This document shows, piece by piece, positions 1 through 7,048 of a stretch of DNA of 22,017 nt. The notes beneath the pieces were generated by a model. It was not told the origin of the DNA. It did no database searches and saw nothing but the letters and a program-made list of their open reading frames with translations. The position numbers were made by a program, and so were the translations under genes. Source of the stretch: an uncultured Bacteroidales bacterium (lineage in GTDB: Bacteria; Bacteroidota; Bacteroidia; Bacteroidales; F082); contig CAJOIF010000045.1 in the NCBI GenBank assembly GCA_905234765.1, forward strand, positions 1-22,017, read 5' to 3'. Every line of letters starts with the position of its first letter. Position 1 is the stretch's first letter.

Positions 1-189
1 GTCGGCCACGATCTTGGTGTTGCCGACCTCGATGTTGCCCACGCTGTAGTTGTCGCCCGCATGGGAGAAGAAAATGACGATGGATTTGCTCATGTTGTTC
101 TTATTTGATGATTTGACTTCTTGTTTGTTTTGTGCATTGCAGCTGGAGACCATGAGGAGTGCCATGACTGCGGTAATGATTCTTTTCAT
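1..189 (-). CDS. Flavodoxin-family lipoprotein (3' end beyond window)
   Basis: The first 63 codons of a minus-strand gene are visible; the rest lies beyond position 1. The protein opens with a short hydrophobic signal (MKRIITAVMALLMVSSC), giving a plausible lipobox (VSSC, Cys17) and so a membrane-anchored periplasmic protein. After a polar linker comes MSKSIVIFFSHAGDNYSVGNI, which resembles the first beta strand and phosphate-binding loop of flavodoxins (FFSHAGDNY in place of the classical S/T-rich loop). The start at 189 overlaps the stop of the upstream acetyltransferase by four bases (ATGA), so translation is probably coupled. By family analogy it binds FMN and carries electrons; the partner is unknown. 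An internal Met at residue 33 could be the start of a cytoplasmic form, but the lipobox argues for the upstream one. Confidence 0.72.
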   Translation of the reverse strand, partial: MKRIITAVMALLMVSSCNAQNKQEVKSSNKNNMSKSIVIFFSHAGDNYSVGNIEVGNTKIVAD

Positions 190-719
190 AGTTCTACAAT
201 GTATTTAATGAATTTTGCTGGATTTCCGCCCACGATGGTATTGGGTGCCACATCCTTAGTCACCACCGCACCTGCAGCCACGACAGCGTTCTTACCAATG
301 GTCACGCCGGGCAAGATGGTGGCGCCTGCACCAATCCAAACGTTTTCGCAGATGTGGACGGGCTTGCAAAGCAGAATTTGGCGGTCGTAGAGGTCGTGGT
401 TGTTGGAGATGAGTTGCGCATTGGCGGCAATCATCGCGCCATCGTCGATGGTGATGCCGCCACGGGCCATCATCAGGCAGTTGTTCATGATCATCACGTT
501 CTTCCCGATGTGGACACGGTCGAAGCAAACGCCCGTAAGGCCAGGCATCACCCAGCCGCCTTCGCCGAGGTTGTCGCCGAAGAGCTCCCGCACGAGGGCA
601 TTGTACTCGTCGGTGTAAGGCATAGTGTGGTTCAGTTTGAAAAGGACTTGTGCTTGGCGCACACCTTCAGCGTGTTCTTCGGCTGTGGTCAGCCTGGGGT
701 CAACTCTTTGTTCTTGCAT
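186..719 (-). CDS. Hexapeptide-repeat sugar O-acetyltransferase (LacA/Maa-like)
   Basis: This 177-residue protein has the full layout of the maltose/galactoside acetyltransferase family. An N-terminal helical cap (residues about 1-55) contains MPYTDEYNALVRELFGDNLGEGG. A left-handed beta-helix follows, built from [LIV]-G-x4 hexapeptides (VHIGKNVMI, ITIDDGAMI, VWIGAGATILPGVTIGKNAVVAAGAVV), ending in the conserved tail IVGGNPAKFIKYI. The conserved catalytic His is in ISNNHDLYDR. It should transfer acetyl from acetyl-CoA to a sugar or similar hydroxyl in the cytoplasm; the acceptor cannot be read from sequence. It is the first gene of a minus-strand operon with the flavodoxin and lies divergent from an AraC gene. 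A TATTTTTG box about 25 bp upstream supports the chosen start. Confidence 0.9.
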   Translation of the reverse strand: MQEQRVDPRLTTAEEHAEGVRQAQVLFKLNHTMPYTDEYNALVRELFGDNLGEGGWVMPGLTGVCFDRVHIGKNVMIMNNCLMMARGGITIDDGAMIAANAQLISNNHDLYDRQILLCKPVHICENVWIGAGATILPGVTIGKNAVVAAGAVVTKDVAPNTIVGGNPAKFIKYIVEL

Positions 720-744
720 CGTTGTCAGGTTTTGAATTACGATG

Positions 745-752
745 CAAAAATA
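745..752 (-). promoter_or_regulatory. -7 promoter box for acetyltransferase/flavodoxin operon
   Basis: On the minus strand this reads TATTTTTG, an exact match to the Bacteroidetes -7 consensus TAnnTTTG. It lies 25 bp upstream of the acetyltransferase ATG, leaving a short leader of about 20 nt. No well-spaced -33 TTTG is evident, which fits a promoter that depends on an activator. Confidence 0.65.
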
Positions 753-770
753 CAGCGACTTAATGGGTTA

Positions 771-805
771 TTAGTTTCACAAAAAGCATTATTATTTTCA
801 CAAAA
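771..805. promoter_or_regulatory. Direct repeats, candidate AraC-family operator
   Basis: Two copies of TTTCACAAAA lie at 775-784 and 796-805, exactly 21 bp apart. They extend to 13 of 14 matching bases (TTAgTTTCACAAAA at 771-784, TTAtTTTCACAAAA at 792-805). AraC-family activators typically bind direct repeats two helical turns apart. The site lies just upstream of the -7 box of the acetyltransferase operon and between it and the divergent AraC gene, where an activator site is expected. The sequence shows the repeat; the binding protein is inferred. Confidence 0.55.
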
Positions 806-840
806 TCCAACTTTTTTGCGCTATTGAGAGAAATAAAGTG

Positions 841-848
841 TATTTTTG
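841..848 (+). promoter_or_regulatory. -7 promoter box for AraC gene, almost touching the ATG
   Basis: An exact TATTTTTG box lies only four bases before the ATG at 853. Transcription from it would begin at or very near the start codon, so the mRNA would be leaderless or translation would begin at the in-frame ATG at 892. Confidence 0.6.
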
Positions 849-852
849 CGCC

Positions 853-1682
853 ATGAAGATTGATTTTCAGTACGCTACGGATTTCCTCGAGATGAATGAC
901 CCCAGATTGAGCCACACTTGTATGCATCTTATTTGCACTGCTGGTGAAGGTAGTTTTGTGTTCAACGAAAAATGTTACCAAATTGAAAAAAACGATTTGG
1001 TGGTGATGCCAAATCCGAGTCGCGCAAAGAGCCTTGTCGCCGCTTCAGGAATGAAGGTAGAGTGGTTTTCCGCAAAAACCTTCTGCCTTCGAATAACTAC
1101 AGCATCGGAGGAAGCATCTCGCTCAACCAAGACCCTATCATCAAACTCACCGACGAGCAGGCTGCTATCTTGCTTGCCGACTTCCACCGTCTCCGTGATC
1201 GCCTCAGCGACCGCCATCTGCTGTTTTACCGTGAATTGATTGGGAGTCTCTGCCTAACGATGATGTATGACATATTCGAGCCTCACGCCCAACGGGAGGC
1301 CACCGACAGCCACAGCGACCGCACAGCCTATATTGTCAAGCAATTGATGCAACTACTTGACACGGGCATCAGTCGCACCGAGCGAGAGGTGAGCTACTAC
1401 GCCAATCGGCTGAATGTATCGCCGAAGTACCTTTCCGCCACAGTCAAACGTGTGACGGGCCACAGCGTCAGCAGTTATATCAACCGTGCTACTGTGCCCA
1501 TCCTGAAAGGCTTTTTGGATGACGAGCGCCTCTCGCTCACCCAAATAGCCGACCGCATGAACTTCACCTCATTGAGTTATTTCAGTCGCTACTGTACCAA
1601 GCACCTCAGGCAGTCACCCAGCGAATATAGGCGGAGCCTGCAACCTAAGTCTATTTCGCCAAGAAAGGATACTTCTTCCTAA
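853..1682 (+). pseudogene. AraC-family transcriptional regulator, interrupted by a one-base frameshift
   Basis: Two overlapping frames together encode one AraC-family regulator. The first (from ATG 853) gives the N-terminal cupin-like sensor part, including SFVFNEKCYQIEKNDLVVMPN. The second carries the rest and a typical pair of helix-turn-helix motifs (VSYYANRLNVSPKYLSATVKRVTGHSVSSYI and LSLTQIADRMNFTSLSYFSRYCTKHLRQSPSEYRR). The break lies at a run of five A at 1074-1078. Adding one A would give EWFSAKNLLPSNNYSIGG and a continuous protein of about 276 residues, a normal family length. It is divergent from the acetyltransferase/flavodoxin operon, its probable target. Its last codons overlap the convergent kinase gene. 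Either it is a recent pseudogene, a homopolymer sequencing error, or (less likely) a slippage site. Confidence 0.85.
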
Positions 1683-2292
1683 TATTGTCGGCGAGGAACT
1701 GTGCCACCGCGTCGGTGGGCATGTTGGTGACGTTAAGGACGAAGTCATAGTTGCGGGCATCGTAGCGCGAGGTTTCGGCAACGTCCTTAACGAAAGTGTC
1801 CCGTGCCTTGTCGGTTTCGTCAATCACCTTGGCAGCTTCTTCGGGGCTGAGATTTTGCTTGGCGGCGATGCGGGCGATACGTGCGTCACGGTCGGCCATG
1901 ATGAGCAGATGCAACGCATTGGGATTGTCGCGGAAGATGTGGAAACCGGCACGACCCACGATGATACAACTCTCCTGTTCGGCCAACTCACGCAGCAGGC
2001 GAGCCTCAGCATAATACAGGGTCAATGGCGTGACCTCTGGTGATGCTGCAACAGGATAGCTACAGGCATCAAATTGGCGAAAGAAACGGCAAAATTCGCT
2101 CCACCAATTGGTATGCTGGGCTTTGACGCGATCCATATTTTCTATAGTCATGTCGAATTTTTCAGCAATGCTTTGCAACATGGCACGACCGTAAACCTTT
2201 AACCCCAACTTCTCTCCCAGCAGACGGGCAATTTCGCCACCTCCACTTCCACTTTCACGATTGATGGTAATAATAATCTTTGGGTTTTCCAT
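1651..2292 (-). CDS. Cytidylate kinase-like family protein
   Basis: This 213-residue P-loop protein has the nucleotide-binding segment INRESGSGGGEIARLLGEKLG at residues 10-30, characteristic of the AAA_26 cytidylate-kinase-like family (xRxxGSGGxEIAxxLAxxLG) rather than canonical Cmk. Further typical segments are CIIVGRAGFHIF and the lid-like IMADRDARIARIAAKQNLSPEEAAKVIDETDKARD, followed by RYDARNYDFVLNV. The exact substrate is uncertain; a nucleoside monophosphate is the family expectation. I chose ATG 2292 rather than the in-frame TTG at 2310, because AAGGA sits about nine bases before 2292 and would lie inside the longer form. It follows the DUF362 gene by about 50 bp on the same strand and its 3' end overlaps the AraC gene tail-to-tail by 32 bp. 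Confidence 0.82.
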   Translation of the reverse strand: MENPKIIITINRESGSGGGEIARLLGEKLGLKVYGRAMLQSIAEKFDMTIENMDRVKAQHTNWWSEFCRFFRQFDACSYPVAASPEVTPLTLYYAEARLLRELAEQESCIIVGRAGFHIFRDNPNALHLLIMADRDARIARIAAKQNLSPEEAAKVIDETDKARDTFVKDVAETSRYDARNYDFVLNVTNMPTDAVAQFLADNIRKKYPFLAK

Positions 2293-2343
2293 AATATTAT
2301 CCTTTTTCAATTAAAACAAAGACGGGACCACGATTGTCGCAAA

Positions 2344-3375
2344 TCAATCAATGCTGACAATGGTATATTTCCTGGTTCCCAGTCCGATGGCTTCAGCGTG
2401 CTCGATGGTGTGGGTACCGTGTTGCTTGTCGATGCGACTGAGCAAGTCGGTGGGGTCGTTGGTGGCGGTCACCTGCTGGTTGTTGATGATGTCGACGCAG
2501 GCTTGGTCGAGGGCGACGGGGTCGGTGCTGGCGAGGATGCCGTAGTCTTCAAGCTTCACAGGAGCAGGATGGTCGACGCAGTCACAGTCGATGCTCATGT
2601 TGTTCATCACGTTGATGTAAATGATGCCCTGTCTCTTTTGGAAATAGTTCGTCACTGCTTGGGCTGCTGCCGCCATGCTCTCAAGGAAGCCGTCCTGATC
2701 GCCGATGTACTCGGGAGTCCAAAGCTTGGCCATATCGAGTTTCTCCATCTTTCCCGAGGAGTGGATATAAGCCTTACCGTTGCTGCTGGCACAGCCGATG
2801 CTCAAGTTCTTCAGCGCGCCGCCGTAGCCACCCATCGGGTGACCCTTGAAGTGGTTGAGGGCAATCATGAAGTCGTAGTTGGCGATATGGCCACCCACGA
2901 TGTCGTATTTGATGTGCCTCTGGTCTTTCACGGGGATGCGGATTTCGTCGTACTCGTCCATGATATCAACGGGGAAGTAGTCGGTGAAACCGTGCCTGCG
3001 GATGACTTCCCAGTGGACGGCCGAGTTGTTGCGCTCGTCCTTTTCGTCGCCAGGACCATTGCCGTAGGCGGTGTTGCACTCCACGATAGTGCCATCAACT
3101 TCGTGAACGAGTTCTTTGATGAGTTCGGGCTTCAGGTAATTGGGGTTACTTCCCTCCCCTGTCGAGATTTTCACGGCCACGCGGCCTTTGGCTTCCACGC
3201 CCAAAGCCTTGTAAATCTTTACCAAAGCTTCAGGGCTGATTTCGCGAGTCAAATAAACTTTTGCTGTGTTTTCCATATTCGTGTCGTTTTGATTGTTTTT
3301 GTTGTCTTCAGGTTGGTTATTGGTGCAGGCGGCAAAGGCCAAAGCGCACAAAAGGGTTATTGCAATTTTCTTCAT
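2344..3375 (-). CDS. DUF362 domain lipoprotein
   Basis: This 343-residue protein begins with a lipoprotein signal (MKKIAITLLCALAFAAC, lipobox AFAAC, Cys16) and an N/D/Q-rich linker. It then has the DUF362 fold: VYLTREISPEALVKIYKALG, RVAVKISTGEG, VECNTAYGNGPGDEKDERN, the conserved NHFKGHPMGGYGGALKNLSIG and GILASTDPVALDQACVDII. DUF362 proteins often accompany iron-sulphur proteins, but no ferredoxin-type CxxCxxC cluster is present, only a CDC pair in the MSIDCDCVDHPAP segment. The biochemical function is not established. The signal places it on the periplasmic side of a membrane. It is transcribed after a 170-nt leader that contains GC-rich repeats and is followed by the kinase-like gene. Confidence 0.88.
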   Translation of the reverse strand: MKKIAITLLCALAFAACTNNQPEDNKNNQNDTNMENTAKVYLTREISPEALVKIYKALGVEAKGRVAVKISTGEGSNPNYLKPELIKELVHEVDGTIVECNTAYGNGPGDEKDERNNSAVHWEVIRRHGFTDYFPVDIMDEYDEIRIPVKDQRHIKYDIVGGHIANYDFMIALNHFKGHPMGGYGGALKNLSIGCASSNGKAYIHSSGKMEKLDMAKLWTPEYIGDQDGFLESMAAAAQAVTNYFQKRQGIIYINVMNNMSIDCDCVDHPAPVKLEDYGILASTDPVALDQACVDIINNQQVTATNDPTDLLSRIDKQHGTHTIEHAEAIGLGTRKYTIVSID

Positions 3376-3412
3376 TGTTTTGATAAATAACTACTGCATT
3401 AATAAACTTCTT

Positions 3413-3488
3413 AGCTGTAAGCTATCAGCCGTCAGCTATCAGCTTGGTTGCACCATGACTGACTGCTGATGGCTGACTGCTGACTGCC
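3413..3488. repeat. Degenerate GCTGA/TCAGC repeat with imperfect inverted symmetry
   Basis: The stretch is built from short variants of CTATCAGC, CCGTCAGC, GCTGATGG and CTGACTGC. The left block GCTATCAGCCGTCAGC (3421-3436) is complementary at 13 of 16 positions to GCTGATGGCTGACTGC (3465-3480), so it could form a hairpin in the DUF362 leader. Similar low-complexity repeats occur between genes in Bacteroidales; the function is unknown. Confidence 0.6.
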
Positions 3489-3544
3489 AATTTTCTTGCC
3501 TTTTATTAAACTCGTTTTGCTCATCTACATTGTAATCATGGTTG

Positions 3545-3552
3545 CAAAAATA
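3545..3552 (-). promoter_or_regulatory. -7 promoter box for DUF362/kinase transcript
   Basis: The minus strand reads TATTTTTG, an exact -7 consensus, in the gap between the amidohydrolase stop and the DUF362 start. It would give a leader of about 160 nt containing the repeat block. Confidence 0.5.
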
Positions 3553-3567
3553 AAAAAAATCTACAAA

Positions 3568-4872
3568 TCACCGTACCATCCCCGCCAACGGCTTGACATC
3601 AATCAGTTTTAGTCTTTTCACCATTTGGGCCGTGCCTTCCTTGTATTTCTTGAAATGGGCGGTCTGGATATGGCTTTGGTAGGCCTCTTGGTCGGCGTAA
3701 ATTTCCAGGATGTAAATCTTGCAAGGGTCTTCCTTGGTTTGCATCGAGAATAGGGTCAGCACGCCAGGTTCCACTTTCACTGAGGTCTCTCCGACTTCCT
3801 TGGCAAAGGCCATATATTCCTCCAAAAACTCAGGCACCACTTCAATTTCGGCGAGGCGGACGAGCTTTTCGCCATACTGTCTCAATGGTAGGTTCTCGCC
3901 AAAAAGGCGTCGGGCATTGTCGGTGAAGATATCTTTCGGATTCAATCCGTGCGAAGCAAGGCGGCTCTCTAAGGCCTGCTTTCCGTTGATGAGTACGGGC
4001 TCGGCCACATAAGGATAGTCGCTGCCATAGAGGATGTGGTCGGGTGTGGTGATGGTCAGCAATGCATCAAGGACTTCGTCGGTGGGTGCTCCGGCAAGGT
4101 CGTAATAGAGGCGTGACAAGTTAGCATCGACATCCACAGGTTGCATCATGCCTTGTTTCACCATCACGGGCAGGAGGGAGCGGAAACGGGGCAAAGCATT
4201 GGGCAGGAATGAACCGCAATGCGGCACAACGACTTTCAGCAACACATCATGTGCTACCATGTTGAGTACCGTGCGCGTGGTCTCGGCCAAGTATTCATAA
4301 CTGGCCAACGGCACGTCGGCAATCAGCTGCGCATTGACCGCAGAAGGTTTATGCGGGTGCAGGATGATGACGGCCTTCTGTTGGTCGAGATAAGCCATCA
4401 GCGTGTCCAAAGCAGGGTCGCCGAGGTATTGGCCGTAGCTGTTGGTGGCTAGTTTAATGCCATCGGCGCCCAAGACCTCCAAGGCAAAGCGAGCTTCCTC
4501 CAATGCGTGTGGCACATCGGGTAGGGGCAGCGCGGCACAAAATAGGAAACGTCCAGGATAGCGCGCCTTCAGTGCAGCACACTCCTCGTTATAACTACGG
4601 CACACCGCCGCCGAAGCCTCCGCATCGCCAAACCAAGGCTGAGGGGCGGGCATGGTCAACACAGTGGTTTGGATGCCCGCCTTGTCCATAAAGGCGATAT
4701 GCTGTTCCGCATCCCAAGCGGGAATTGGAAAACCTTCGTCCATCTCGGCACCGTTGGCCTTGATGTAATCGATGTAGCCATTAGTGATGGCGTGGCTGTG
4801 GAGGTCGATTTGTGCTAGTGTTGGCAATGCTGAAAGGATCATAAAGGCTAAAACAATTAGGATTTTACGCAT
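3568..4872 (-). CDS. Secreted amidohydrolase (ACMSD-like) fused to ABM monooxygenase domain
   Basis: The 434-residue protein opens with a cleavable signal peptide (MRKILIVLAFMILSALPTLA, then QIDLHSHAI). Residues about 22-330 are an amidohydrolase-2 TIM barrel with the metal ligands in order: HSH (H25, H27), LHPHKP (H172, H174), PHCG (H218) and YGSDYPY (D285), ending in IFTDNARRLFG. This is the decarboxylase/hydrolase family of ACMSD. Residues about 336-434 (KLVRLAEIEVVPEFLEEYMAFAKEV to HIQTAHFKKYKEGTAQMVKRL) resemble an antibiotic-biosynthesis-monooxygenase (ABM) dimeric alpha/beta-barrel. The substrate is unknown. It follows the flavin reductase by 10 bp on the same strand, so the two are probably co-transcribed. 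The export signal is unusual, because most members of both families are cytoplasmic. Confidence 0.86.
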   Translation of the reverse strand: MRKILIVLAFMILSALPTLAQIDLHSHAITNGYIDYIKANGAEMDEGFPIPAWDAEQHIAFMDKAGIQTTVLTMPAPQPWFGDAEASAAVCRSYNEECAALKARYPGRFLFCAALPLPDVPHALEEARFALEVLGADGIKLATNSYGQYLGDPALDTLMAYLDQQKAVIILHPHKPSAVNAQLIADVPLASYEYLAETTRTVLNMVAHDVLLKVVVPHCGSFLPNALPRFRSLLPVMVKQGMMQPVDVDANLSRLYYDLAGAPTDEVLDALLTITTPDHILYGSDYPYVAEPVLINGKQALESRLASHGLNPKDIFTDNARRLFGENLPLRQYGEKLVRLAEIEVVPEFLEEYMAFAKEVGETSVKVEPGVLTLFSMQTKEDPCKIYILEIYADQEAYQSHIQTAHFKKYKEGTAQMVKRLKLIDVKPLAGMVR

Positions 4873-4882
4873 GGTGTTGTGA

Positions 4883-5446
4883 TTACTTCAATTTCAAGCC
4901 ATCCTTGAAGGCTTCACCAACGCGCTTCGAGACTTGATAATAGCCGTGGGTGTAGGGATCAAAAGTAATGGCTTGCAGGGCTTCTATGTCCACTTTGCCG
5001 TCCTTTATCTTGTCGGCCTCGACGGAGGTCTGCAGCACCTTACCGATGACACCAAGACCCGTGTCGTCGCTTTGGTATTCGATGAACTCGCACTCCATGG
5101 CGATAGGCAGCTCGTTGATGATGGGAGCGTCCACCAACGAGGATTTGGTCGCAGTGAGACCACTCTTGGCGAACTTGTCCTTTTCGGTCTTGCCCGAAAC
5201 GACGCCGAAATAGTCGGCTTCCACCACATGGGCTGCGTCGGCGATATGGACAACAAAGCCCTTGCGCTGTTTGATGTTCTCCACGGTCTTGTGGGTCTCG
5301 GTCAGGTTGAGGGCCACGCGGTCGCGGTCGAGCATGGTGCCCCACGCGGCGTTCATTACATCAATAGTGCCGTCTTCGTTGTAGGTGGCCACGAGCAAAA
5401 CGGGCATTGGGAAAATGGCTTCGGTAACTTTAATAGGCTGTTTCAT
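4883..5446 (-). CDS. Flavin reductase-like (FMN-binding split-barrel) protein
   Basis: This 187-residue protein matches the flavin-reductase-like family. FPMPVLLVATYNEDGTIDVMNAAWG is the conserved N-terminal FMN-binding strand region, followed by VALNLTETHKTVENIKQRKGFVVHI and DYFGVVSGKTEKDKFAKSGLT, the usual KF..GLT motif. The C-terminal part (FIEYQSDDTGLGVIGKVLQTSVEADKIKDGKVDIEAL) also follows the family. It probably binds FMN and takes part in flavin-dependent redox chemistry in the cytoplasm; the partner is not evident. Its ATG overlaps the stop of the chimeric NifX-like gene (ATGA), and the amidohydrolase follows after 10 bp, so it lies mid-operon. Confidence 0.88.
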   Translation of the reverse strand: MKQPIKVTEAIFPMPVLLVATYNEDGTIDVMNAAWGTMLDRDRVALNLTETHKTVENIKQRKGFVVHIADAAHVVEADYFGVVSGKTEKDKFAKSGLTATKSSLVDAPIINELPIAMECEFIEYQSDDTGLGVIGKVLQTSVEADKIKDGKVDIEALQAITFDPYTHGYYQVSKRVGEAFKDGLKLK

Positions 5447-5915
5447 AATAAATTGAGATTTGATAATTGGATTTGATACTTTTTTAAGGATGGTTTAAGT
5501 TCTATTTCAAAAATGCTGCGCTCGACAATGCGGTAATGCGGGTGATAGACCTCATTGTAACGGCGGCTGTGGTGCACGGCTTGGTTGTTTCGGGCGGCTT
5601 CGTTCAGCAAGGGAAGGTCGGCTTCGAAGCCTTCGATTTCCATTTTGTTCGCTTGGATGACGCTGACGATGGTTCCCCATTTCTCCATCCAATTGACACT
5701 CGGCTCCTGCCAGGAATTGGCGCTTCTGATCAAGGCATCCAATAGTTGCTCGGCGAGAAATCGCGGCATGGCTCCATGTTGATGTTCAGGTGCTTGAAGC
5801 ACAGTGGAATCTTTTATCTGGCCGTCTTCAACATTAAAAACGTCACTTGCGGGGCCTTGCCAAAATGAGGCCACAACATGCCTTCGTTTGAAGGGATAGC
5901 AATTCTTTGAGTCAT
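5443..5915 (-). pseudogene. NifX/NifB-family dinitrogenase-cofactor-like gene, frameshifted and fused to an unrelated tail
   Basis: From ATG 5915 the frame reads MTQRIAIPSNEGMLWPHFGKAPQVTF, then breaks at a run of five A on the plus strand (T on the coding strand, 5836-5840). One extra base would continue it as FNVEDGQIKDSTVLQAPEHQHGAMPRFLAEQ. These pieces match the start of the NifX/NifB Fe-Mo-cofactor-like family (IAIPS..G....HFG...FxxFxVEDGxI). The expected glycine-rich continuation is absent. Instead an unrelated segment of about 80 residues follows (SVNWMEKWGTIVSVIQ ... YHPHYRIVERSIFEIEL) that I do not recognise. A deletion therefore seems to have joined the head of one gene to the tail of another. 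The stop overlaps the flavin reductase start. Confidence 0.7.
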
Positions 5916-5950
5916 AGAATGTGTTTTTTGACGTAATAAAGGATGATCAA

Positions 5951-6688
5951 TTATCTGTACCTCTGCCTAAACTCCGACGGCGACATCCCCTCTTGTCGCT
6001 TGAAGAACTGCCCGAAAGCTGACTGGTCGGGGAAATTGAACTGGTCGGCAATCTGTTGGTGGGTCATCTCGGTAGTCAGCAGGGCGTTCTTGATTTGGCC
6101 AACCAGGAACTCGTTGATGAGGTCTTTGGGCGTTTTGCCCGTTTCCTTTTTGCAAACCTTGAAAAGATAACGCTCTGAAACGCAAAGTTTTTCGGCATAA
6201 AATGAGATACCGCGTTGCCCCAAAAGGGTGTTTTCGCTGACCAACTCAAAGAAATGGTTCAGGAGTTGACGAGAACGCTTGCTGTTGTCGCTTTGCAGGG
6301 GTTTTTCGATGTTGTCGGAGGCGTTGTAAAGGCTCAGCAACAGATGCACCAACAAAGCCGTAATCATCTTGTTTCGAGCGACAAGTTCAGGCTGTTCGAT
6401 GGCCTTTCTAAGCAAATCATAGTCAGCGGCAAGCATTCGGTTGAAAGGCTCGTCTATCATTTTGTTGGACCAAAACGCCATCTCCAACGAACCGAAATCA
6501 GCCTCCGCCCCGAGCAGGGCATATACCACATTCATCAACGGCTCATCGAAGACAAGGACTTCCATCCTCATATTGCGAGAAGAAGAAACCACTTTGAACT
6601 GGGCCCCTTCCGGGACTACGAAAACCGTGTCAGCTAACAATTTGTGTTTCTCTTGCTCAAAAGAAACCGTGATGGTGCCATGTTGCAC
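5951..6688 (-). pseudogene. AraC-family regulator, N-terminus probably truncated
   Basis: The C-terminal DNA-binding domain is complete. It has two helix-turn-helix motifs, ISFYAEKLCVSERYLFKVCKKETGKTPKDLI and MTHQQIADQFNFPDQSAFGQFFKRQEGMSPSEFRQRY. The sensor part runs from GTITVSFEQEKHKLLADTVFVVPEGAQF, which in relatives lies some 40-50 residues into the protein. Upstream of the GTG at 6688 the frame is open but lies antisense to an efflux gene fragment and has no good start, so the natural 5' end and promoter appear to have been lost. It points away from the membrane-fusion-protein remnant, the usual arrangement for an efflux operon and its regulator. A GTG-started 245-residue protein may still be made. 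Confidence 0.62.
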
Positions 6689-7045
6689 GTGGATGTGGAG
6701 AGCATCAGCGGTGTGGTGGACGAGCGCACAGGCGCCATCTCGGTTTGCGCTCGCTTCGACAACCCCAGTGGGATGTTGCTTAGCGGCGGCACTGGCAAGG
6801 TCATTTTACCGACCTCGCTTCATAACGCCATTGTCATTCCACAAGAGGCCACCTACGACATTCAGGATAAAGTCTATGTGGTGAAAGTGGTTGATGGCAA
6901 GGCTGTTGCCAGCATGATTCAGGTGGAATCCGCCACCGATGGCAAGTCGTATATAGTGACCGATGGGCTGAAAGTTGGCGAGGTTATTATTGCAAAGGGC
7001 GCGGGGTTTGTCAGAGAAGGAACAAAAATCAATTCCGCAAACTAA
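6689..7045 (+). pseudogene. RND membrane fusion protein (AcrA/HlyD type), C-terminal remnant
   Basis: Only the last 118 codons remain. They begin at VDVESISGVVDERTGAISVCARFDNPSGMLLSGGTGKVIL, a highly typical beta-barrel segment of RND periplasmic adaptors (I..VVD..TGT..VRA.F.NP...L..G). The membrane-proximal domain follows: NAIVIPQEATYDIQDKVYVVKVVDGKA and ITDGL-like VTDGLKVGEVIIAKGAGFVREG. The biotinyl-lipoyl and coiled-coil parts and the signal peptide are missing. The upstream sequence is the reverse strand of the AraC gene, with no start codon or promoter. The loss of both 5' ends fits one deletion spanning the divergent promoter region. Confidence 0.75.
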
Positions 7046-7048
7046 ACC

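Noticed and set aside
1072..1080. Programmed -1 frameshifting in the AraC gene
   Set aside because: The zero-frame codons GCA AAA ACC do not give a canonical slippery heptamer (A-site pairing would be lost), and no strong downstream hairpin was noticed. A lost A is simpler.
2398..3390. A 330-residue open frame on the plus strand opposite the DUF362 gene
   Set aside because: It is a valine- and histidine-rich mirror frame of a well-recognised gene on the other strand, without family motifs or a suitable start site.
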